Assembly: GCA_964250755.1 (NCBI GenBank)
Contig: CAXUHB010000001.1
Span: 372,001-436,000 of the forward strand
Length of the DNA: 64,000 nt
Source of the DNA: DASWOJ01 sp964250755
GTDB lineage: Bacteria > Pseudomonadota > Alphaproteobacteria > Acetobacterales > Acetobacteraceae
Direction: 5' to 3'
Shown here: positions 53,778-62,085 of the stretch, one piece after another
Numbering within the stretch: position 1 is the first letter of the stretch
How the letters are laid out: the number at the start of each line of letters is the position of its first letter
Notes under the pieces: model-generated
Seen by the model: the letters and a program-made list of their open reading frames with translations, nothing else
Databases searched by the model: none
Told to the model about the DNA's origin: nothing
Program-made: the position numbers and the translations under genes

Positions 53778-54725
53778 ATGTCTGCACCAGCAACCCACGC
53801 CACCCCGCACGACGGCCACTCCGTCAACGCCGCCGACGCGCATGCCACCCAAGCCGCAGATGCGCTCTACTACCGCCAAACCCTGCACGCCCTCATAGAC
53901 AGGGGCACCGGCTTCGCCCGGCTCCTGCACGACACGGCCCAGGCGCAAGCCGCGCCGCAAGCCGCCCCTGTGCCGCAGCCCGCGGCAGCGCAGCCCGTCC
54001 CTGCATACGGCGCGGCCGACCCGGCTGCCCTCGTCAGCCTCGCAGGCGCCTTCGACCAGGTCGCCCGCGCCGTCCGCCGCTGCATCCTCCTCGCGCAGCA
54101 CCTCGCCAAGCCCACCTCCGACCCGGCCCACCACCGCACCGCCGCCCGCAAGCAGATCATCCGCAAGGTCGAGGACATGATCCAACGCCCGTGCAGCGCC
54201 AGCCACCGCGATGCCGACACTATCGAGGCCCTCCGCGCCGAGCTGCACGAGCGTCTGGACGCCCCCGACCTCGACGAGGACATCCAGGGCCGCCCGGTCG
54301 CCGACATCATCCAGGAGATCATCCGCGACCTCGACCTGGACCCGATCCCCGGCATCCGCCCCTTCAAGCGCCGCACCCCCGCCGATGTCGCCCACCTCAA
54401 CGCCCGCGCCGCCGCTCCCAGCAGGCGGCGCCAGCCCGGCCCAGCGCCGCAAGGTGCCGGGCTGCAACCACCCCAGCCGCAACCACCCCAGCCGCAACCA
54501 CCCCAGCCGCAACCACCCCAGCCGCAAGCGCCCGAGCCGCCCGGCCCCGGTCATGCCGCCCTCCGCCTACACGCCCCACCGGACATCGAAGCCTACCAGC
54601 CCCGTGCCATAGGCACCCGCGCCCACCCCGGCCGCCTTCCCGCCAACCCCGACGATGCCGCCGCTTTCGTCCTGCGCCAGGGCGCCCCCGCCGAACCGCG
54701 ATGGCGGCAGCCGCCCGGCGGCTGA
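53778..54725 (+). CDS. Uncharacterised protein with a candidate SOS promoter and a QPPQP repeat
   Basis: A 315-residue soluble protein, not assigned to a family. Conserved-looking blocks are YYRQTLHALIDRGTGFARLLH, VARAVRRCILLAQHLAKP, ARKQIIRKVEDMIQR, and ADIIQEIIRDLDL then GIRPFKRRTPADVAHLNARAA; I have an impression of similar unnamed proteins in Acetobacteraceae. Residues 230-254 are QPPQP repeats encoded by a 15-nt tandem array (54465-54539). No Shine-Dalgarno site precedes ATG 53778, which abuts a perfect LexA-type box, consistent with a leaderless transcript. The truncated transposase lies upstream. Could be a helical adaptor or DNA-associated protein. Confidence 0.7.
   Translation: MSAPATHATPHDGHSVNAADAHATQAADALYYRQTLHALIDRGTGFARLLHDTAQAQAAPQAAPVPQPAAAQPVPAYGAADPAALVSLAGAFDQVARAVRRCILLAQHLAKPTSDPAHHRTAARKQIIRKVEDMIQRPCSASHRDADTIEALRAELHERLDAPDLDEDIQGRPVADIIQEIIRDLDLDPIPGIRPFKRRTPADVAHLNARAAAPSRRRQPGPAPQGAGLQPPQPQPPQPQPPQPQPPQPQAPEPPGPGHAALRLHAPPDIEAYQPRAIGTRAHPGRLPANPDDAAAFVLRQGAPAEPRWRQPPGG
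54465..54539 (+). repeat. 15-nt tandem repeat (minisatellite) within a gene
   Basis: Four perfect copies of CAACCACCCCAGCCG (54465-54479, 54480-54494, 54495-54509, 54510-54524) and a fifth degenerate copy (CAAGCGCCCGAGCCG, 54525-54539). Each codes for QPPQP. The unit is a multiple of three, so copy number can change without frameshift. Confidence 0.95.
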
Positions 54726-54999
54726 CCAAGCCCCCGCCCATCCGGCACGAAGGGGTCCAGCCCCGCGCGCGCCAGACGTGCCGGCGCGCCGCGCATGGCC
54801 GCCAGGCCCGCCCGCCGGTTCCAGCGGTCATCGTCCGCGCATGGGCCTGCCCAAGCGCTACCCCATCCCAAGCGCGCAACGGTCATGCCGTTTTAAGCCT
54901 CGCAACATTGCGCCGGCCCGCCTATGTGTGCGCTGCAACATGCGGGGGTGCATCCTCCCTCGCCCCCCCAGACGCGGCCGCACGGCCCCAAGGTTCCCC

Positions 55000-56829
55000 A
55001 TGGACATCCGCAACATCGCCATCATTGCCCACGTTGACCACGGCAAGACCACGCTCGTGGACCAGCTCCTCCGCCAGTCCGGCAGCTTCCGTGACCACCA
55101 GGTCGTGGCCGAGCGCGCGATGGACAAGAACGACCTGGAGAAGGAGCGCGGCATCACGATCCTGGCCAAATGCACCAGCGTCGTCTGGAAGGACAGCCGC
55201 ATCAACATCGTGGACACCCCTGGCCACGCCGACTTCGGCGGCGAGGTCGAGCGCATCCTGGGCATGGTGGACGGCGCAATCGTCCTGGTGGACGCCGCCG
55301 AGGGCGTGCTGCCCCAGACCAAGTTCGTCGTCGGCAAGGCCCTGCAGCGCGGCATCAAGCCCATCGTCGTCGTGAACAAGGTGGACCGCCAGGACGCCCG
55401 CGCCGACGAGGTGCATACCGAGGTGTTCGACCTCTTCGCCGCCCTGGGCGCCACCGACGATCAGCTCGACTTCCCCATGCTGTATGCCTCGGGCCGCCAG
55501 GGCTGGGCCGACTTGGTGCTGGAGGGTGCCCGCAAGGACCTGACACCCATGTTCGACTTGGTGCTGAGCCACGTCCCCCCGACCCGGCTGGACAAGGAGG
55601 CGCCCTTCGCCATGGTCGCCTCCATCCTGGACTACGACAACTTTCTGGGCCGCGTGCTGACGGGTCGCGTCGAGCAGGGACGTGCCCGCCTGAACATGCC
55701 CGTGAAGGTCCTGCGCGACGACGGCACCGTGGTGGAGACGGGCCGCCTGACCAAGCTGATGGGCTACCGCGGCCTGGACCGCGTCCAGGTGGACGAGTGC
55801 GAGGCCGGGGACATCGTCGCCGTCGCCGGCCTGACCGACGCCACGGTGCCCGACACCGTGGGCGACCCGGCGCTGACCGCACCCCTTCACGCTATTCCCG
55901 TGGACCCGCCGACGCTCGCCATGACCTTCCGCGTCAATGACGGCCCGCTGGGCGGCAAGGAGGGCAAGAAGGTCACCTCCCGCCAAATTCGCGACCGCTT
56001 GCTGCGCGAGTCCGAGGGCAACGTCGCCATCAAGATCACCGAGAGCAACGAGTCCGACGCCTTCGAGGTCGCGGGCCGGGGCGAGTTGCAGCTCGGCGTG
56101 CTGATTGAGCAGATGCGCCGCGAAGGTTTCGAGCTGACCATCGGCCGCCCCCGCGTCCTGACCCGCAAGAACCCGGAGACGGGCGCGCGTGAGGAGCCGT
56201 TTGAGGACGTGCTGGTGGACGTGGACGAGGCGTTCTCGGGCATCGTCGTCGAGAAGATGAGCCGCCGAAAGGGCGTGATGCAGGACATGCGTCCGTCCGG
56301 CGGCGGCAAGGTCCGCATGACCTTCCACATGCCCAGCCGCGGCCTGATCGGCTATCACGGCGAGTTCCTGACGGACACCCGAGGGTCCGGCATCATGAAC
56401 CGCATTTTCACGGGTTATGAGGCCTGGGCCGGATCGCTGGAGGGCCGTCGCAATGGCAGCCTCATCAGCAGCGAACCCGGCGAGGCCATCCACTACGCCC
56501 TGTTCTACCTGCAGGAGCGCGGCACCCTGTTCGTGGACCCCGGCGACAAGGTCTATGTCGGCCTGATCCTGGGGGAGCACAGCCGGGACAGCGACCTCGA
56601 CGTGAACCCGATCAAGGAAAAGAAGCTGACCAACGTCCGCGCCAGCGGCAAGGACGACGCGATGCTCCTGATCCCGCCCCGCCGCATGAGCCTGGAGCAG
56701 GCCATCGCCTACATCGAGGACGACGAGCTGGTGGAGGTCACCCCGAGCGCCGTCCGCCTCCGCAAGCGCTACCTCGATCCCAACGAGCGCAAGCGGAACG
56801 AAAAGCGCCAGGATAGCGAAGCCGCGTAA
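55000..56829 (+). CDS. typA: Ribosome-associated GTPase TypA/BipA
   Basis: Translational GTPase related to EF-G that acts on the ribosome during stress and 50S assembly; 609 residues. G1 AHVDHGKTTLVD, G2 ERGITI, G3 DTPGHADFGGEVE, G4 NKVDRQDA; C-terminal TypA-specific segment (GYEAWAGSLEGRRNGSLIS, then LTNVRASGKDDAMLLIPP). The start at ATG 55000 gives MDIRNIAIIAHVDHGKTT, the conserved N-terminus. The 274 nt upstream contain a weak hairpin AACGG-TCATG-CCGTT followed by TTT (54878-54894) but no clear promoter. Confidence 0.97.
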   Translation: MDIRNIAIIAHVDHGKTTLVDQLLRQSGSFRDHQVVAERAMDKNDLEKERGITILAKCTSVVWKDSRINIVDTPGHADFGGEVERILGMVDGAIVLVDAAEGVLPQTKFVVGKALQRGIKPIVVVNKVDRQDARADEVHTEVFDLFAALGATDDQLDFPMLYASGRQGWADLVLEGARKDLTPMFDLVLSHVPPTRLDKEAPFAMVASILDYDNFLGRVLTGRVEQGRARLNMPVKVLRDDGTVVETGRLTKLMGYRGLDRVQVDECEAGDIVAVAGLTDATVPDTVGDPALTAPLHAIPVDPPTLAMTFRVNDGPLGGKEGKKVTSRQIRDRLLRESEGNVAIKITESNESDAFEVAGRGELQLGVLIEQMRREGFELTIGRPRVLTRKNPETGAREEPFEDVLVDVDEAFSGIVVEKMSRRKGVMQDMRPSGGGKVRMTFHMPSRGLIGYHGEFLTDTRGSGIMNRIFTGYEAWAGSLEGRRNGSLISSEPGEAIHYALFYLQERGTLFVDPGDKVYVGLILGEHSRDSDLDVNPIKEKKLTNVRASGKDDAMLLIPPRRMSLEQAIAYIEDDELVEVTPSAVRLRKRYLDPNERKRNEKRQDSEAA

Positions 56830-56877
56830 TCCGCTTCTCCCTTCTCTCTCCGAGCTTGATACGCTTCGCGGACCAAG

Positions 56878-56923
56878 CCCATGAGGGCCGGGGCGGTCCA
56901 GCACCGCTCCCGGCCCTCATGGG
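56878..56923 (+). terminator. Long hairpin downstream of typA
   Basis: Perfect 15-bp outer stem CCCATGAGGGCCGGG (56878-56892) with its complement (56909-56923), an inner stem GCGGT (56893-56897) with ACCGC (56903-56907), a one-base bulge (T56908) and loop CCAGC. It lies 49 nt after the typA stop. There is no T-run, but its strength suggests a terminator or transcript-stabilising end. Confidence 0.55.
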
Positions 56924-57113
56924 TGTCAGCAGTCGAAGCGTCACCAGGCCCCAAGTACCTCGCCGTTGCGAGAAGCGAAGCGGCGCAGCAGTTCAAGGGC
57001 CGCCAGCCGTTTGGTTTGACCCCCGTGTCCACCGCGGTGCCAGGGTGCCCGCCGCGACAGGGTCCTAAAGCCGAATCGCCAGCCGCCCCGGCCCTTCCCA
57101 CAGTCGGGCGGTC

Positions 57114-58448
57114 ATGTCCCTTGTTGCGGCCCGGGTTTTTGGGCGGCATAGCTTGGCGATGCCGCGCTCCTCCCCCACGCTGTCCAATGCCCTGCATGAC
57201 CGGCGCCTCTGGGTCATGGGCGCCTACGGTGCCGCCTGCGGCCTGCCGCTGCCCTTGTCCGGTTTCACGCTGCGCCAGTGGCTGAGTGAGAACAACCTGT
57301 CCCTGGCCGCCATCGGCTTCACTGCCAGCATCGGCTTGGCCTACATCCTGAAGTTCCTCTGGTCCCCCGTCCTGGACCAGGTGGCGCCGCCGTTCGGCCT
57401 GGCGCGCTTCGGCCGGCGCCGGGGCTGGCTGTTGGCGATCCAGCCCCTGCTGGCAGCAGCCTGCGCCGTGCTGGCCCTATCGGACCCCGCCAGCCGCCCC
57501 GGCGTCCTCGTCGCCGCCGCCGTCCTGGTCGCCTTCCTGTCGGCCAGCCAGGACATCGTGGTGGACGCCTGGCGGGTGGAAAGCTTTACCGAACGGGAGC
57601 AGGGCCTGGCCCTGCCCGTCTATGTCTGGGGCTACCGGCTGGCGCTGCTGGTGTCCGGCGCCGGGGCGATCAAACTGGCCAGCGTCGTCGGCTGGCACGG
57701 GTCGCTCGGCATCATGGCCGTGCTGGCCGGGGCAGGGGCGCTCGTGACCCTGGCCGCGGCCGAACCGTCCGGCCAGGCCGTCCGGAAAGCCGGCGCAGGT
57801 CTGGCCGCCCGCCTGCGCAGCGGCGTGATCGAGCCGTTCCGGGACTTCCTGGGCCGGCCCTCCGCTGGACGCATCCTGGCCTTCGTCATGCTTTTCAAGC
57901 TGGGGGAGGCGCTGGCGCACACGATGGCACCGCCGTTCTATCTGGCGATGGGCTTCAACCGGGACCAGGTCGCCTATGCCACCGGCGTTCCTGGCCTGGC
58001 TGCCAGCCTGCTGGGCGCTGCAGCCGGCGGGTGGCTAGTCGTCCGCATCGGCACAGGCCGCGCGCTGGTGCTGACCGGCTTCGTGCAGATGGCCTCAATG
58101 GGCCTCTATTTTGCTCTTGCCGTGTCCGGCGGCGACGGGCGCATCCTGCTGGCCAAGGTAATGCTGGAAAACGTGGCGGAGGCGATGGCCGACGCCGCGT
58201 TCCTCACTTACCTATCTGTCCTCTGCTCTGTCCGCTTCACGGCGACGCAGTATGCCCTGCTGTCCTCCCTGGCGGCGGTGGGCCTGCGCACGCTGGGCGG
58301 GTTCTCGGGCGTGCTGGCGCAGGCGCTGGGCTGGACCGGCTTCTACGCCGTGACGATCTTCGCCGCCTTGCCCGCTATGCTGGTCATGGTCAGCCTGCTG
58401 CGGCGCCCGCCGCCGCTGGCGCAGAAGCGTCCGGCAGCCACACCGTGA
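57114..58448 (+). CDS. AmpG-like MFS permease
   Basis: A 444-residue major-facilitator permease (12 predicted helices) resembling AmpG, which imports muropeptides (anhydro-MurNAc-peptides) for peptidoglycan recycling. The early helix LWVMGAYGAACGLPLPLSG, and VLVAFLSASQDIVVDAWRVESF with GLALPVYVWGYRLALLVSG, are the AmpG type. ATG 57159 (MPRSSPTLSNAL) is a more likely start than 57114. Its 3-prime end overlaps the convergent histidine-kinase gene by 59 nt. Next to an LppC-type lipoprotein and a sensor kinase, so an envelope role is plausible. Confidence 0.85.
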   Translation: MSLVAARVFGRHSLAMPRSSPTLSNALHDRRLWVMGAYGAACGLPLPLSGFTLRQWLSENNLSLAAIGFTASIGLAYILKFLWSPVLDQVAPPFGLARFGRRRGWLLAIQPLLAAACAVLALSDPASRPGVLVAAAVLVAFLSASQDIVVDAWRVESFTEREQGLALPVYVWGYRLALLVSGAGAIKLASVVGWHGSLGIMAVLAGAGALVTLAAAEPSGQAVRKAGAGLAARLRSGVIEPFRDFLGRPSAGRILAFVMLFKLGEALAHTMAPPFYLAMGFNRDQVAYATGVPGLAASLLGAAAGGWLVVRIGTGRALVLTGFVQMASMGLYFALAVSGGDGRILLAKVMLENVAEAMADAAFLTYLSVLCSVRFTATQYALLSSLAAVGLRTLGGFSGVLAQALGWTGFYAVTIFAALPAMLVMVSLLRRPPPLAQKRPAATP

Positions 58449-59775
58449 CGGTGGTGCCAACACCCTCCTTGCTCTCGATCAGCAACTGGCCGCGGTGCCG
58501 GTTGACGATGTGCTTGACGATGGCCAGGCCCAGCCCGGTGCCGCCGACGGCGCGCGACCGGCTTTTGTCGGCGCGGTAGAACCGCTCGGTCAGGCGCGGG
58601 ATGTGGGCACGGGCGATTCCCTGGCCGTCGTCCGCCACGGCAAGCGTCACGCCGGGCCGGGCCGGCCAGCGCCCGCCTGCGGGCACGGGACGGGCAGCGA
58701 CAATGACGGTGCCCCCGTGACGACCATACTTGGTGGCATTGTCCAGCAGGTTCTGCAGCACCTGCTCCAGTTGGTCGTCATCCCCTGCCACGGAGGGCAG
58801 GCCCGGCGCGATGTCCAGCGTCAGCCGCACCTCCCGCTCGCGCATCTGGGGCTCGAACGCGTCGGCCAGGCGCTGTACCAGGCCCGCCAGGTCAACGCGG
58901 CCAAGGGGAGGCTGATGCTCCGTCAGCTCGATGCGGGACAGGCTGAGCAGGTCGTCAATCAGCCGGTTCATGCGCCCGGCCTGGTCGGCCATGATGCCCA
59001 GGAACCGAACCTGCGCCGGGGGATCGTCGGCTGCTGGGCCGCGAAGGGTATCTATAAAGCCGATCAGGCTGGCTAGCGGAGTACGCAGCTCGTGGCTGGC
59101 GTTGGCAACGAAGTCTGCCCGCATCCGCTCCACCGCGCGTTCCCGCGTGCGGTCTGACATGACGGTGACGATGCGCCCGCCATCGGCCAGCGGCGGGTCC
59201 AGCGCTATGACCGTTGCATAGACCTCCCGGAATACCGGCACGGGTAGGCTGAGTTCCGCCGTCTGGTCCTCGCCCAGGCTGGTAGCCCGGTCTATGGCAG
59301 CGCGTAGCCCGGGATGGCGGAGGACGGCTGCCATCTCCGTGCCGAACGCCCTCCGTGCCGCCGCGTTGGCCCGCCGCACCTGCCGGTCGGCACCCAGGAC
59401 GATCAGCGGGTCGGGCAGGCGCTGTACGATGGCCTGCTCGGCGCGGAGCAGCGCTGATATCTCCGCAGTGCGGAGCGCGAGGTCGCGCGACAGACGCTCG
59501 GCCTCCCGCGCCAGGTGGGCGGTGGCGGACAGCAGGGGGCGGCTGGGGGCGGGAATGGCAGCGTCCGGCCCGGCTCGATGCAGCGCCCACATGATGAGGC
59601 CGAGGTCACGCACCCAAACCCATGCCAGCACCGCCGCCCCCGCCAGCATCGCCCCAGCCGCGGCGACCGCCGAACCCCAGGCCAGCGCCCCCGTCAGCGC
59701 CAGCGCCAGCAGCACGAGCAGCGGCCAGGCCGCCAGCGCCGCCGCGGTGCGCAGCGGCAGGGTGGCGCGGGCCAC
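58390..59775 (-). CDS. Sensor histidine kinase, PhoR-like
   Basis: A 461-residue membrane sensor kinase. Two N-terminal hydrophobic helices (about residues 10-50), PAS domain (about 105-215), HisKA with His in FVANASHELRTPLASL, and HATPase_c with LLDNATKYGRHGG, VADDGQGIA and GGTGLGLAIVKH. The HisKA-HATPase pair resembles PhoR, but there is no phoB, pst or other regulator in the window. It begins 5 nt after the LppC-type lipoprotein gene on the same strand, so the two are probably co-transcribed; the 3-prime end overlaps the AmpG-like gene. Confidence 0.9.
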   Translation of the reverse strand: MARATLPLRTAAALAAWPLLVLLALALTGALAWGSAVAAAGAMLAGAAVLAWVWVRDLGLIMWALHRAGPDAAIPAPSRPLLSATAHLAREAERLSRDLALRTAEISALLRAEQAIVQRLPDPLIVLGADRQVRRANAAARRAFGTEMAAVLRHPGLRAAIDRATSLGEDQTAELSLPVPVFREVYATVIALDPPLADGGRIVTVMSDRTRERAVERMRADFVANASHELRTPLASLIGFIDTLRGPAADDPPAQVRFLGIMADQAGRMNRLIDDLLSLSRIELTEHQPPLGRVDLAGLVQRLADAFEPQMREREVRLTLDIAPGLPSVAGDDDQLEQVLQNLLDNATKYGRHGGTVIVAARPVPAGGRWPARPGVTLAVADDGQGIARAHIPRLTERFYRADKSRSRAVGGTGLGLAIVKHIVNRHRGQLLIESKEGVGTTVTVWLPDASAPAAAGAAAG

Positions 59776-59780
59776 CGGGA

Positions 59781-61070
59781 TCAGGTGCCCGGTGCGTTCA
59801 ACGCCCCCGGCGCGGGCTGCACAAGGTGCGACCCCGTCCGATCCACCTCGAAAATTGCCAGGCCGCGCCGCACCTGGCCGTCCGGCAGGAGGATGAACGG
59901 GCCGTCCGCACCGACATAACCCTGCGGACGCGCCAGCAGCGCAGCGGAGTAGCCAATCCGGTCCACCGACGCCCGGGCCACCCCGGCGGCGTCATAGGCG
60001 ATGCTCGCCAACTCCCGCGGCGGCGCGCCATATTTGGCGGCGTAGCCTTGCTCGAACGCTGCGCGGGTGGCGGGATCCGGCGCGGCATACCAGGCGCCGG
60101 ACAGGGCGCCAAGTTGCGACGCCTCCCGCGCCCAGGTCGCCGGGCCGAGGATGCGGACCTGCGCCGAGCCGATGCCGTAGAAGGACAGCAACGGCGCAGC
60201 CTGCCCTAACTGCGGCCCCGATGCACCGAGCAGAAGCGCATCCACCGAGGCTGCGGACTCCTCCCCGTTTTGGGATGCCGGCGCTGCGTCGTCGCCCGGC
60301 GCGGCCCGCCGGGGCGGTGGGTTGCCGACCGACTTCAACGCCGCGTTCAGCCCGGCGAAGCCGTTGGAGTAGCGCACGACGCGCGGCGGCGGGACCCCGA
60401 CCTCGGCGGCAGAGGCCGTCATGCCTGCCGCCAGCGCGTCGCCGAACGCGTTCTGCGGCACGACCGCAGCCATGCGCCCCTTGCCCTCGGTGCGGGCGGC
60501 CAGCACCAGGCGGCGCACCTGCTGGCCCGGGGTGATGCCCAGCACCCAAACGCCGGGCTGCGCCTGCGCGATGTCGGACGTGAAGGCCAGGACCGGCACT
60601 CCAGCCGCCCGCGCAACAGGGGCAACGGCTGCGGTCTCGGCAGCGGTCAGCGGCCCCAGGATGACGCCCGCACCCCCGGCGACGGCGGCCCGCGCGGCTT
60701 CGGCAGCGCCGGCAGGAGTGCCGGCGGTGTCCATGGGCAGCAACGGCAGGCCGCCGGGCTGGTTCAGGGACAACTGCGCCGCGCGCAGAAGGGCCAGCCC
60801 GACGTCGGCATTTGGGCCGGTCAGCGGCACCAGTATGGCCACCCGGCGCCCCGGGACGTCCGCGGCAGGACGCCCGGCGTCCGCTCCCAGGTTCAGCCCA
60901 ACCGGGCGGTAGCCGCCCGCGTTGGGGTCGGCTACGCAGGCAGTCAGGCCCAGCGCGGCCCCCAGGAGCGTAGATGACCGACCAACCCACGCACGACCCG
61001 CACCTGGACGAGCCGCCCGACGAACCGACCTCGACTGACCCACCGCTTGATCCCCCTGCTGCCGACCCAT
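59781..61070 (-). CDS. LppC/LpoA-type penicillin-binding-protein activator lipoprotein
   Basis: A lipoprotein of the outer-membrane LpoA/LppC group, which activates peptidoglycan synthases; 429 residues if ATG 61070 is used. The lipobox LGLTAC (residues 40-45) marks the signal cleavage site; GTG 61043 is a shorter alternative that still keeps a basic n-region and the lipobox. The mature part has the periplasmic-binding-protein-like fold: VAILVPLTGPNADVGLALLRAAQL, GVILGPLTAAETAAVAP and LASIAYDAAGVARA. Its start overlaps the 5-prime end of rsmI on the other strand, so the true start of one of them is probably further in. Confidence 0.88.
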   Translation of the reverse strand: MGRQQGDQAVGQSRSVRRAARPGAGRAWVGRSSTLLGAALGLTACVADPNAGGYRPVGLNLGADAGRPAADVPGRRVAILVPLTGPNADVGLALLRAAQLSLNQPGGLPLLPMDTAGTPAGAAEAARAAVAGGAGVILGPLTAAETAAVAPVARAAGVPVLAFTSDIAQAQPGVWVLGITPGQQVRRLVLAARTEGKGRMAAVVPQNAFGDALAAGMTASAAEVGVPPPRVVRYSNGFAGLNAALKSVGNPPPRRAAPGDDAAPASQNGEESAASVDALLLGASGPQLGQAAPLLSFYGIGSAQVRILGPATWAREASQLGALSGAWYAAPDPATRAAFEQGYAAKYGAPPRELASIAYDAAGVARASVDRIGYSAALLARPQGYVGADGPFILLPDGQVRRGLAIFEVDRTGSHLVQPAPGALNAPGT

Positions 61071-61969
61071 CCGGTCCTATACCACCGGGATTGATGCTGG
61101 TTGCCACCCCCATCGGCAACCTTGCAGATATGTCACACCGTGCGCTGGAGGCGCTGCGCGGAGCCGACCTGGTGCTGTGCGAGGACACCCGGCAGACGGC
61201 CCGGCTGCTGCAGCATTACGGCATCGGCGTCCGCACCTCGCCGCTGCACGACCACAACGAGGATGGGCGCATCCCGGCCGTGCTGGAGATGCTGGCGCGG
61301 GGCGGGCGCGTGGCGCTGGTGTCGGACGCGGGCACGCCGCTGGTGTCGGACCCGGGCTACCGTCTGGTGCGTGCGGCGCTGGCCGCGGAGTTGCCCGTGT
61401 CGGCGGTTCCTGGACCAAATGCGGCCGTGATGGCGCTGGTGCTGTCGGGGCTGCCGCCGCAGCCCTTCCTGTTCCTGGGATTTCCGCCGCCGCGCGCCGC
61501 CGCGCGCCTGGCCGCCTTCGGCACGCTGCGCGCGGCGGAGCGGGCTGGGCTGTCGGCAACGCTGCTATGGCACGAGGCGCCGCACCGGCTGGCGGAGTGC
61601 CTGGCGGACTTGGCGACCAGCTTCGGCGACCGCCCGGCAGCGGTGGCACGGGAACTGACCAAGCGGTTTGAGGAGGTGCGGCGGGGCGTGTTGCCGGACC
61701 TGGCCGCGCACTACGCCGCGGAACCGGCCCGAGGGGAGATCACAGTGGTGGTTGGGCCGGCGGCGGAGGGGGCCGACGCCGAGGACCTGGACGGGCAGTT
61801 GCGTCGGGCGCTGGCCGGCAACAGCCTGAAGGACGCGGCGGCGATGGTCGCCGGGGCAACGGGGCTGCCGCGCAAGACGGTATATGCGCGGGCGCTGGAG
61901 ATCAGCCGGGAGGAACCTCCTCCCTCCTCCTCCGGGATCAAACCGCAAAGCGGTTTACGGTCGGGCTGA
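60974..61969 (+). CDS. rsmI: 16S rRNA (cytidine(1402)-2'-O)-methyltransferase
   Basis: RsmI methylates the 2-prime-O of C1402 of 16S rRNA; 331 residues. The core begins with GLMLVATPIGNLADMS (tetrapyrrole-methylase-like fold) and has VLCEDTRQTARLL and LVSDAGTPLVSDPG. The first 38 residues are an acidic, proline-rich tail (PPDEPTSTDPPLDPPAAD), common in alphaproteobacterial RsmI; an internal ATG at 61094 would give the core alone. The start region overlaps the lipoprotein gene. The last codons contain the hairpin AAACCGC-AAA-GCGGTTT (61940-61956). It is divergent from the lipoprotein, a conserved neighbourhood. Confidence 0.94.
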   Translation: MTDQPTHDPHLDEPPDEPTSTDPPLDPPAADPSGPIPPGLMLVATPIGNLADMSHRALEALRGADLVLCEDTRQTARLLQHYGIGVRTSPLHDHNEDGRIPAVLEMLARGGRVALVSDAGTPLVSDPGYRLVRAALAAELPVSAVPGPNAAVMALVLSGLPPQPFLFLGFPPPRAAARLAAFGTLRAAERAGLSATLLWHEAPHRLAECLADLATSFGDRPAAVARELTKRFEEVRRGVLPDLAAHYAAEPARGEITVVVGPAAEGADAEDLDGQLRRALAGNSLKDAAAMVAGATGLPRKTVYARALEISREEPPPSSSGIKPQSGLRSG

Positions 61970-62041
61970 GGGGAACAGCAGGTGCTATGTCCTTCATACA
62001 CCAACCAGCTCCCTCAAGACCCAGGGCCGCATGTGCTGGCT

Positions 62042-62079
62042 CCCTTACCCCCACCCTCTCCCGGAAGGAGAGAGAGCAG
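62042..62079 (+). repeat. REP-like hairpin repeat, copy D
   Basis: CCCTTACCCCCACCCTCTCCCGGAAGGAGAGAGAGCAG, arms CTCTCC (62056-62061) and GGAGAG (62067-62072). It is between rsmI and the convergent flavoprotein gene, 7 nt from the latter's stop. Same family as copies A, B and C. Confidence 0.65.
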
Positions 62080-62085
62080 AAAAGG

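Noticed and set aside
54465..54539. Possible CRISPR or direct-repeat array
   Set aside because: The units are contiguous with no spacers and encode a Pro/Gln repeat in frame; it is a minisatellite.
54878..54894. Small hairpin AACGG-TCATG-CCGTT with TTT before typA
   Set aside because: A five-base stem is too weak to call as a terminator with confidence; mentioned under typA only.
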